From an uncultured Clostridia bacterium (lineage in GTDB: Bacteria; Bacillota; Clostridia; Christensenellales; Aristaeellaceae): a stretch of 64,000 bases of DNA. Where the stretch lies: positions 1 through 64,000 of the forward strand of contig CAKUKM010000012.1 of assembly GCA_934663595.1 (NCBI GenBank), read 5' to 3'. Under the pieces are notes generated by a model, which was given only the letters and a program-made list of their open reading frames with translations, searched no databases and had not been told where the DNA came from. Positions 24,086 to 31,636 of this stretch are shown here, one piece after another. Each line of letters begins with the position of its first letter. Position 1 is the first letter of the stretch. A program made the position numbers and the translations under genes.

Positions 24086-25120
24086 ATGGAAAACAGAAAA
24101 TTCGCGCTCATCCCCGCCTATCAGCCGGATGAGAAGTTAAGTGCGCTTTGTTTCAGCCTGAAGGAGAAGAATTACGAGATCGTCGTGGTCGACGATGGCA
24201 GCGGAGAGGCGTATTCCGGAATTTTTGAATCCGTAAAGCCCTGCGCGACGGTGCTTTCCTATTTGCCGAATCGCGGCAAGGGCGCGGCGCTCAAGACCGG
24301 GCTCGCCTATATTCAGACCGTTTGCGCGCCCGGCGACGTGGTCGCGACCGCCGATGCGGACGGCCAGCACCGCCCGGAGGATATCGAAAAGACCGTGCGC
24401 GAGGCGTTTTTGAATCCCGATGCGCTGGTGCTGGGCAGCCGGGCGTTTACGGGCAAGGTGCCGCTGCGCAGCCGGCTGGGCAACGGCATTACCCGCGGCA
24501 TGTTCGGCGCGCTGGCGGGACACAGGGTTCGCGATACGCAGACCGGGCTGCGCGCGTTTTCGTGCGCGAAGATTCCGTTCATGGCCGAAATCCGCGGCGA
24601 CCGGTATGAATATGAAATGAACGTGCTGCTCGAATGCTCGCGCAAGCGCGTTCCGATTCGCGAAATCCCGATCGAGACGGTGTATATCGACGGCAACGCC
24701 TCTTCGCATTTCCATCCGGTGCGCGATGCATGGCGGATTTACCGCGAGCTGTTTGCGTTCGCCGCGTCGTCGTTCGCGGGCTTCGTTACGGATTACGGCC
24801 TGTTCAGCCTGCTTTCGGCGCTGCTGGGAAGCGCGCTGCTGCCGCTTTGCAATGTGCTTGCGCGGATCGTGAGCGCGAGCGTGAATTACCTGCTCAACCG
24901 GCGGTACGTGTTTCATGATCAGGGGAGCGTAAAGCAGTCCGCGCCGCGATACGCGCTGCTGGCGTGCGCGATTCTGGGCGCGAACACGCTGATTCTGATG
25001 CTCCTTGCCGACGGATGGAAGGTCAATCGCTATGCCGCGAAGCTGATGACCGAAATTCTGCTGTTCGCGGTGAGCTGGGCGGTGCAGAAATCCGCGGTAT
25101 TCGTCTCGCGCCGCGCCTGA
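24086..25120 (+). CDS. GT2 glycosyltransferase fused to GtrA-like membrane domain
   Basis: 344 residues. Residues 1-220 are a DPM1/bactoprenol-type GT2 domain (ALIPAYQPDEKL, VVVDDGSG, ATADADGQH, DTQTGLRAFS). The rest is a four-TM GtrA-like domain (AASSFAGFVTDYGLFSLLS, ARIVSASVNYLLNRRYVF). It likely transfers a sugar to undecaprenyl phosphate and helps flip it for wall or teichoic-acid glycosylation. The start at 24086 follows GGAAAG; 20 nt after the kinase, so probably in its operon. Confidence 0.92.
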   Translation: MENRKFALIPAYQPDEKLSALCFSLKEKNYEIVVVDDGSGEAYSGIFESVKPCATVLSYLPNRGKGAALKTGLAYIQTVCAPGDVVATADADGQHRPEDIEKTVREAFLNPDALVLGSRAFTGKVPLRSRLGNGITRGMFGALAGHRVRDTQTGLRAFSCAKIPFMAEIRGDRYEYEMNVLLECSRKRVPIREIPIETVYIDGNASSHFHPVRDAWRIYRELFAFAASSFAGFVTDYGLFSLLSALLGSALLPLCNVLARIVSASVNYLLNRRYVFHDQGSVKQSAPRYALLACAILGANTLILMLLADGWKVNRYAAKLMTEILLFAVSWAVQKSAVFVSRRA

Positions 25121-25144
25121 TTCGTTTGCCCTCGATAAAAGCGT

Positions 25145-25173
25145 TTGCATCTTTTCGCAGAATGTGCTATACT
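25145..25173 (+). promoter_or_regulatory. Sigma-A promoter of glgP
   Basis: TTGCAT (25145-25150), 17-bp spacer, TATACT (25168-25173), 40 nt before the glgP start. Confidence 0.75.
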
Positions 25174-25213
25174 TAGGAGCGCTGAAAAAGAAAACGCGCA
25201 GGAGGGCATGCGA

Positions 25214-27661
25214 ATGAATTTCGAGAAAAAGAGCGTAGAGCAGATCAAATCCGAGCTGCTTGAAAAACTGAGCACCAGCTTCGGCAGCGGACTGGATGAG
25301 GCGACGGACGAGCAGATCTATCAGGCGCTGGCTCTCATGGTGCGCGACGAGGTCATGGCGCGCCGAAGCGCGAGCCGCGGCGTGCGCAAGCAGACGGGCG
25401 CAAAAAAGGTGTATTATTTGAGCGCCGAATTTCTGGTCGGCCGTGCGCTGCACAACAACATGGTCAATCTCGTGAACGAGAAAAACTATCTGCGCGCGCT
25501 GGAGGAGCTCGGCATCGACAAGACCGTAATCTTCGAGCAGGAGCCGGAGCCGGGCCTTGGAAACGGCGGTCTGGGCCGCCTTGCCGCGTGCTTTCTCGAT
25601 TCGCTGACGACGCTGAAGCTGCCGGCGATGGGCTGCAGCATCCGATATGAATACGGCCTTTTCCGCCAGAAGATCGTGGACGGCTATCAGGTTGAGGTGC
25701 CGGACAACTGGCTCGAGGAAGGCAACGTTTGGGAAATTCCGCGCCCGGACCAGAAGGTCGAGGTGCGCTTCGGCGGCCAGGTCACGCCCTATGACGAGGG
25801 CGGCCGCCTGAAATTCAAATACGACAATTATCTCGCCGTCGAGGCGGTGCCCTATGACATTCCCGTCGTGGGCTACGATACCACGATGGTGAATTTCCTG
25901 CGCGTATGGTCGGCCAGATCGACCAAATCGATCGATATGGATCGCTTCCAGCGCGGCGAGCATTTGCAGGCGATGGCGGAGCGCGAGCTGTGCGAGGTCA
26001 TTTCGAAGGTGCTCTACCCGAGCGACGACAGCTATCAGGGCAAGGAGCTGCGCTTGAAGCAGCAGTATTTCTTCTCGTCGGCGTCGATTCAGTACGCCGT
26101 GAAGGACTTTTTGAAGGTTTACGGCCCGAAATGGGAGATCTTCCCGGACAAGGTGGCCGTTCATATCAACGACACGCACCCCGCGGTCGCCATTCCGGAG
26201 CTGATGCGCATCCTGATGGATGATCACGGCCTTTCCTGGGACGACGCGGAGGGCATTTGCCGCAAGACCTTTGCCTATACGAACCATACGGTGCTGCAGG
26301 AGGCGCTCGAGCGCTGGCCGGAATCGCTGTTTTCCGAGCAGCTGCCGCGCATTTACATGATCCTGAAGGAAATGAACCGCCGGCTGTGCGAGCAGCTGTG
26401 GGAGGTTTACACCGGCCAGTGGGAGCGCATCGGCCACATGGCGATTCTCGCGTACAAACAGGTGCATATGGCGAATCTGTGCGTCGCGTTCGCGCATTCG
26501 GTCAACGGCGTTTCGGCGATTCATACCGACATTCTGAAGAAGCAGACGTTCCACGATTATTATCTGATGGACCCGAAGAAGTTCGTGTCGATCACGAACG
26601 GCATTACGCACCGCCGGTGGCTCATTCAGTGCAACGCGCCGCTTTCGGATCTGATCGATTCGGCGATTGGCGATGGCTGGCGCAAGGATATGGACCAACT
26701 GATTCGCTTGAAGCCCTTTGCCGACGATCCGGCCTTCCGCGCGCAGTTTGAAAAGGTGAAATACCAGAACAAGCTGCGCCTGACCGAGCGCGTGCATCGC
26801 CTGCAGGGCGTGCGCATGAATCCGGACAGCATTTTCGACGCGCAGGCCAAGCGTCTGCACGAATACAAGCGCCAGCTGATGAACGCGCTGAATATTATGC
26901 TGTTCTACAACGCAATCTGCGAAAATCCGACCGGCAATTACCTTCCGCACACGTTTATCTTCGGCGCGAAGGCGGCGCCGGGCTATCAGCGCGCGAAGCT
27001 GACGATCAAGCTGATCAATTCGATTGCGGAGCTGGTGAAAAAGCATCCGGTGGCCAGCAAATACATCGACGTGGTGTTCCTGGAGAATTATTCCGTGGCG
27101 CAGGCGGAGGTGCTGATGCCGGCGGCGGATATCTCGCAGCAGATTTCGACCGCGGGCAAGGAGGCCAGCGGCACCGGCAACATGAAATTCATGATGAACG
27201 GCGCGGTGACCGTCGGCACGATGGACGGCGCGAACTGCGAAATCTACGATGCGGTCGGCGCGGACAATATCTATATCTTCGGCCTGACCGCCGAGCAGGT
27301 CGAGCACGGCTATGTGCACTATCGCTCCAGCGAGATTTACGAGACGAATCCCGCGATCCGCAAGGTCATGGAGCAGATGATCGACGGAACGCTCGCGCCG
27401 GAAAATCCGCGCATGTTCCAGGAGATCTATCACGCGCTGCTGTTCGGCGATTGTGGCGGCATGGCGGACCCGTATTTCGTTTTGAAGGATCTGCCGGCCT
27501 ACAACCTTACGCAGAAAAAGGCCGCGCAGGATTACACCGACCGCGACAAATGGCTGCGCATGGCGGTTATGAACACCGCGTGTTCCGGCGGATTTACGTC
27601 CGATCGCACGATTAAGCAGTACAACGATCTGATCTGGCATTTGACGCCGCTGAAGCTGTAA
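25214..27661 (+). CDS. glgP: Glycogen/starch phosphorylase
   Basis: An 815-residue GT35 enzyme that cleaves alpha-1,4-glucan with phosphate to give glucose-1-phosphate. Motifs: KKVYYLSAEFLVGRALHNNM, GNGGLGRLAACFLDSL, NDTHPAVAIPELMRI, RLHEYKRQLMNAL, and the PLP site EASGTGNMKFMMNGA with Lys658 as Schiff-base residue. Start at 25214 because GGAGGG is 7 nt away; the ATG at 25208 is too close. The upstream open frame overlaps the promoter. Cotranscribed with the GH13 gene 20 nt downstream. Confidence 0.97.
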   Translation: MNFEKKSVEQIKSELLEKLSTSFGSGLDEATDEQIYQALALMVRDEVMARRSASRGVRKQTGAKKVYYLSAEFLVGRALHNNMVNLVNEKNYLRALEELGIDKTVIFEQEPEPGLGNGGLGRLAACFLDSLTTLKLPAMGCSIRYEYGLFRQKIVDGYQVEVPDNWLEEGNVWEIPRPDQKVEVRFGGQVTPYDEGGRLKFKYDNYLAVEAVPYDIPVVGYDTTMVNFLRVWSARSTKSIDMDRFQRGEHLQAMAERELCEVISKVLYPSDDSYQGKELRLKQQYFFSSASIQYAVKDFLKVYGPKWEIFPDKVAVHINDTHPAVAIPELMRILMDDHGLSWDDAEGICRKTFAYTNHTVLQEALERWPESLFSEQLPRIYMILKEMNRRLCEQLWEVYTGQWERIGHMAILAYKQVHMANLCVAFAHSVNGVSAIHTDILKKQTFHDYYLMDPKKFVSITNGITHRRWLIQCNAPLSDLIDSAIGDGWRKDMDQLIRLKPFADDPAFRAQFEKVKYQNKLRLTERVHRLQGVRMNPDSIFDAQAKRLHEYKRQLMNALNIMLFYNAICENPTGNYLPHTFIFGAKAAPGYQRAKLTIKLINSIAELVKKHPVASKYIDVVFLENYSVAQAEVLMPAADISQQISTAGKEASGTGNMKFMMNGAVTVGTMDGANCEIYDAVGADNIYIFGLTAEQVEHGYVHYRSSEIYETNPAIRKVMEQMIDGTLAPENPRMFQEIYHALLFGDCGGMADPYFVLKDLPAYNLTQKKAAQDYTDRDKWLRMAVMNTACSGGFTSDRTIKQYNDLIWHLTPLKL

Positions 27662-27681
27662 AACGATAACGGAGTGAGAGC

Positions 27682-29526
27682 ATGAACCTGTATCACGATT
27701 CCCGCAGCATCGTCTATCGCCGCCCGCAGGGCGCGGCGGCGTGCGGAAGCGCGGTTGAACTGCGCGTGCGCGCGGAGGGCGTGAAGGAGGTCGAGCTGCG
27801 CATTTGGCAGCAGAATGCCGAAACGCTGATTCCGATGGCGCGATTGGAGGAGAATCTGTACGCTGCCTCCTACGCGCTGCCCGCGGAGCCGGGGCTGGTC
27901 TGGTATTGCTTCCGCGCGACGGACGCGGCCGGAGGGACTGCCTATTACGGAAACGCGCGCGATCAGCTGGGCGGCGTGGGCGAAATGAGCGAGGGACTGC
28001 CGCCGTCGTATCAGATTACGGCGTATGACCCCGAATACAAAACGCCCGAATGGCTGCGCGAGGGCGTGATGATGCAGATCATGGTCGACCGCTTTTGCGC
28101 TTCGAAGAAGAGAAGCGTCGATTGTCTGCCTGCGGGCTCGTATTATCACGTGCGCTGGGACGACGATCCGGTGCTGGTCGTGAATGATCGGCGCGGCGAA
28201 TACTGCAACAACGATTTCTTCGGCGGCGATCTGAACGGCGTTGCCGAAAAGCTCGATTACATCGCGGGCATGGGCGTTACGGTGATTTACCTAAACCCCA
28301 TCTTCCGCGCGAGCAGCAATCACAAATACAATACCGGCGATTACCGCGCCATCGCGCCGGAATTCGGAACCGAGCGGGATTTTGAGAATCTCTGCGCCGA
28401 GGCGAAGAAGCGCGGCATTCGCATTTTGATCGACGGCGTGTTTTCGCACACCGGGTCGGACAGCGTGTACTTTAACAAGGAGGGCACCTACGGCCCGGGC
28501 GGCGCTTACAACGATCCGAATTCGTCCTATCGCGCGTGGTACGATTTCAAATCCTGGCCCGAGGATTACGACTGCTGGTGGGGCGTGAAGACGCTGCCGA
28601 ACGTGCGCGAGGAGGAAAAGAGCTATCGCGAGTTCATCCTTTCGGGGTCGGACAGCGTGCTTAAGCACTGGCTGCGCGCGGGCGCGTCCGGCTGGCGGCT
28701 GGATGTGGCCGATGAATTGCCGATGCCGTTTCTGCGCGAGCTGCGCCGATGCGAAAAGCAGACCGATCCCGATGCGGCCGTGCTCGGCGAGGTCTGGGAG
28801 GACCCGAGCAACAAGGTGTCCTATGGTGAGGTGCGGTCGTATTGCCTGGGCGATACGCTCGATTGCGCGATGAATTACCCGCTGCGCGAGTGCGCGCTGG
28901 GATTCATGCTGGGCAGGATCGACGCGGGCGAATTTGCGCGCTGCGTGCTGAGCATGGCGGAAAATCAGCCGAAGCAGTTCTTTTATTCCAACATGAATCT
29001 GCTGGGCAGTCACGATCGCGCGCGCGCGCTTTCGGTGCTCGCGGACGTGGGCGATATGGAGCCGGAGCGCCGCAAGCGCCACGCGTTTGATCTGACGCCC
29101 GAGCAGTACGCCCGCGGCAAGAAGCGGCTGATTGCGGCATGGAATCTGATTTGCGCGCTGCCGGGCATGCCGAGCGTCTATTACGGCGACGAGGCCGGCG
29201 CTTACGGCATGGGCGACCCGTTCTGCCGCGGAACGTATCCGTGGGGGCGCGAGGACGCGGAGCTGATCGAGGCGTTTCGCGCGGCGATTGCGAGACGGCG
29301 CGGTTCTGCGATTCTCAAAACCGGCGAGCTGGCGATTACCGCCTGCGGCACGGACGTTGTGATCGTTGAAAGAAGCGTTTCCGGCGGCAGAGATGCGTTT
29401 GGCGAGGAAGCGGAGAACGGCGCGTGCGCGCTGGCGATCAACCGCGCGGACGACGCGCGATGGATTGAATACCGCGGAAGGACGATCGAGCTGCCGGGCG
29501 AGAGCGGCATATGGCTGGAGGATTGA
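27682..29526 (+). CDS. GH13 alpha-amylase-family glucanohydrolase (neopullulanase/cyclomaltodextrinase-like)
   Basis: A 614-residue cytoplasmic enzyme. An N-terminal beta-sandwich (1-110) precedes the TIM barrel, as in cyclomaltodextrinases. GH13 regions are visible: GVFSHTGSDS (region I), GWRLDVADELP with nucleophile Asp341, VLGEVWED with acid/base Glu370, and LLGSHDRAR with Asp445. YLNPIFRASSNHKYNTGDY is characteristic. No signal peptide. It would hydrolyse imported maltodextrins, complementing GlgP. Start has GGAGTGAG upstream. Confidence 0.93.
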   Translation: MNLYHDSRSIVYRRPQGAAACGSAVELRVRAEGVKEVELRIWQQNAETLIPMARLEENLYAASYALPAEPGLVWYCFRATDAAGGTAYYGNARDQLGGVGEMSEGLPPSYQITAYDPEYKTPEWLREGVMMQIMVDRFCASKKRSVDCLPAGSYYHVRWDDDPVLVVNDRRGEYCNNDFFGGDLNGVAEKLDYIAGMGVTVIYLNPIFRASSNHKYNTGDYRAIAPEFGTERDFENLCAEAKKRGIRILIDGVFSHTGSDSVYFNKEGTYGPGGAYNDPNSSYRAWYDFKSWPEDYDCWWGVKTLPNVREEEKSYREFILSGSDSVLKHWLRAGASGWRLDVADELPMPFLRELRRCEKQTDPDAAVLGEVWEDPSNKVSYGEVRSYCLGDTLDCAMNYPLRECALGFMLGRIDAGEFARCVLSMAENQPKQFFYSNMNLLGSHDRARALSVLADVGDMEPERRKRHAFDLTPEQYARGKKRLIAAWNLICALPGMPSVYYGDEAGAYGMGDPFCRGTYPWGREDAELIEAFRAAIARRRGSAILKTGELAITACGTDVVIVERSVSGGRDAFGEEAENGACALAINRADDARWIEYRGRTIELPGESGIWLED

Positions 29527-29529
29527 GGC

Positions 29530-29838
29530 ATGGAAAGCACGCGCGAGGTTCAGAAACAGATTTACCAGAACAAGGTGAACCACGGCTTTAACGTCACCGA
29601 CGTGAATCTCGAATTCTGCCTGATGATGGGCGAGGTGGGCGAGGCGCACAAGGCGTGGCGCGAGAAGGACGCGGGGCTCGGTTCGGAGCTGGCGGACGTG
29701 GCGATTTACCTGCTCGGCATTGCGGAGATCAACGGAATCGATCTGGGCGAGGAAATCGAAAGGAAGATGCAGATCAACGCCCGCCGCGTGTATAAGCAGG
29801 TCAACGGGCAATGGGTCAAGGCGGAAAAGCAGGAATAG
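29530..29838 (+). CDS. MazG-like NTP pyrophosphohydrolase
   Basis: A 102-residue all-alpha protein with the MazG/MGP metal-binding pattern: E-x-x-E in MGEVGEAHKAW and E-x-x-D in SELADVAIYLLGIAEINGID, then a Lys/Arg-rich tail (KMQINARRVYKQ). Probably hydrolyses aberrant nucleoside triphosphates as a dimer. Starts 3 nt after the GH13 stop and precedes cysK by 13 nt. Confidence 0.85.
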   Translation: MESTREVQKQIYQNKVNHGFNVTDVNLEFCLMMGEVGEAHKAWREKDAGLGSELADVAIYLLGIAEINGIDLGEEIERKMQINARRVYKQVNGQWVKAEKQE

Positions 29839-29851
29839 GGGGGGCGGAATT

Positions 29852-30775
29852 ATGCGCGTTTATCAGTCCATGACGGACTTAATTGGAAATACCCCGCTGG
29901 TGGCGCTGAATCGCTTCGCGCCGGGCGCGCGGGTGCTGGCGAAGCTGGAAAAGGCAAATCCCGCGGGCAGCGCGAAGGATCGCGTGGCCTGGAACATGAT
30001 TCTTTCGGCGGAGCAATCGGGCCGGCTGCAGCCGGGCGGAACGATCATTGAGCCCACGAGCGGCAATACCGGCATCGGCCTTGCCTCCATCGGCGCGGCG
30101 CGCGGCTATCGCGTGGTGATCGTCATGCCGGACAGCATGAGCGTCGAGCGGCGCAATCTGATGAAGGCATACGGCGCGGAGCTGATTCTCACGCCCGGCG
30201 CGAAGGGCATGTCCGGCGCGATCGAGCGCGCGGAGGCGCTTAATAAGGAGATCCCGGGCAGCATCATCGCCGGCCAGTTCGACAATCCCGCCAATCCCGA
30301 GGCGCATTACCGTACCACCGGGCCCGAAATCTGGGCCGATACCGATGGAACGGTGGATATTTTCGTCGTGGGCGTGGGCACCGGCGGAACGGTTTCCGGC
30401 GTGGGCCGCTATTTGAAGGAACAGAACAGGAACGTGAAGATCGTTGCGGTCGAGCCGTCGGCCAGCCCCGTGCTGCGCGGCGGAAAGCCCGGCCCGCACG
30501 CCATTCAGGGCATCGGCGCGAATTTCGTTCCGGGCAATTACGATTCGAAGGTCGTCGACGAGGTTGTGGACGTGACGAATGAGGACGCGCTCAGCGCGGC
30601 GAAGGAGCTGACGAAGACGGAGGGCCTGCTGGTCGGCGTGTCGTCCGGCGCGGCGGCCTGGGCGGCGCGCATGCTCGCCGCTCGCCCGGAAAATGCGGGC
30701 AAAACGATCGTCGCGCTCCTTCCGGACACCGGAGAGCGGTATCTTTCCGTGTTCGTTTCGGAGGAAAATCGATGA
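29852..30775 (+). CDS. cysK: Cysteine synthase A (O-acetylserine sulfhydrylase)
   Basis: 307 residues. PLP-dependent synthesis of cysteine from O-acetylserine and sulfide. PLP lysine is Lys42 in ANPAGSAKDRVA, the substrate loop is PTSGNTGIGLASI, and the phosphate-binding loop is VGTGGTVSGVGRYLK. A G-rich site (AGGGGGGG) precedes the start at 29852. The stop overlaps the serine acetyltransferase start (ATGA), so the two enzymes of the pathway and of the cysteine synthase complex are coupled. Confidence 0.96.
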   Translation: MRVYQSMTDLIGNTPLVALNRFAPGARVLAKLEKANPAGSAKDRVAWNMILSAEQSGRLQPGGTIIEPTSGNTGIGLASIGAARGYRVVIVMPDSMSVERRNLMKAYGAELILTPGAKGMSGAIERAEALNKEIPGSIIAGQFDNPANPEAHYRTTGPEIWADTDGTVDIFVVGVGTGGTVSGVGRYLKEQNRNVKIVAVEPSASPVLRGGKPGPHAIQGIGANFVPGNYDSKVVDEVVDVTNEDALSAAKELTKTEGLLVGVSSGAAAWAARMLAARPENAGKTIVALLPDTGERYLSVFVSEENR

Positions 30776-31581
30776 AGCGCGACGAAGTGATCAGCTCCGT
30801 GATTCGCGAAATGGAGGCGGAGGAACGCTTCGGCTGCTGCGAGCTTCCGGATCGAAAGCGCATTGTGGATATCGTGAGCGACGTGCAGGCGTTTATGTTT
30901 CCGGCGTTTTGCGAGGAAAGCGTGTCCGGGCGGATGCTGCTGGAGCGCATTCGATGGGAGCTTGCGCGGCAGATTCGGCGCGCGATGAAGTTCGACGGCC
31001 GGGTCACGCTCGATCCCGAAGAGGCGGCGGACCGCTTTTTGAAGGAAATTCCGAGCATCTTCCGGATGCTGAAGAAGGACATTGCGGCGATTTACGAGGG
31101 CGATCCCGCCGCGGCGAGCCGCGAAGAGGTCATTCTGGCGTATCCGGGGTTCTTTGCGATCCTGGTTTATCGCATTGCGCACGTGCTGTATGAAATGCGC
31201 GTGCCGATCCTGCCGCGGATCATGACCGAATTCGTGCACCAGAAGACGGGCATCGACATTCATGCCGGCGCGAAGATCGGCGAATATTTCTTCATCGACC
31301 ACGGAACCGGCATCGTCATCGGCGAAACCACGGTGATCGGCGATCATGTCAAGCTCTATCAGGGCGTGACGCTGGGCGCGAAGAGCTTTGAGCTCGACGA
31401 AAACGGCAATCCTGTCAAGGGCATCAAGCGCCATCCGAACATCGGCAATCACGTGGTCATTTACGCGAACGCGACGATTCTCGGCGGCAATACCACCGTG
31501 GGCGATCACTGCGTGATCGGCGGCAACGTGTGGCTGACCGAATCCGTGCCCGCGGGCAAAACCGTAGTCTACAAGGGATGA
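30772..31581 (+). CDS. cysE: Serine O-acetyltransferase, EpsC type
   Basis: 269 residues. Makes O-acetylserine from serine and acetyl-CoA. The helical N-terminal domain (1-165) is the long EpsC form, followed by a left-handed beta-helix of hexapeptide repeats (IDIHAGAKIGEYFFIDHGTG, VIGETTVIGDHVKLYQGVTL). His in DHGTG is catalytic. The C-terminus ends VPAGKTVVYKG without the Ile tail that docks CysK in enterobacteria. Confidence 0.95.
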   Translation: MKRDEVISSVIREMEAEERFGCCELPDRKRIVDIVSDVQAFMFPAFCEESVSGRMLLERIRWELARQIRRAMKFDGRVTLDPEEAADRFLKEIPSIFRMLKKDIAAIYEGDPAAASREEVILAYPGFFAILVYRIAHVLYEMRVPILPRIMTEFVHQKTGIDIHAGAKIGEYFFIDHGTGIVIGETTVIGDHVKLYQGVTLGAKSFELDENGNPVKGIKRHPNIGNHVVIYANATILGGNTTVGDHCVIGGNVWLTESVPAGKTVVYKG

Positions 31582-31583
31582 AC

Positions 31584-31621
31584 GCAGCGGCGGGGGAAGC
31601 TTCTCCCGCCTCTGCTTTTTT
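31584..31621 (+). terminator. Intrinsic terminator of the glgP-cysE run
   Basis: GCAG-c-GGCGGG ... CCCGCC-t-CTGC stem (31584-31615) followed by six T residues. Confidence 0.9.
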
Positions 31622-31636
31622 AAAGGAGAAGGCCAA

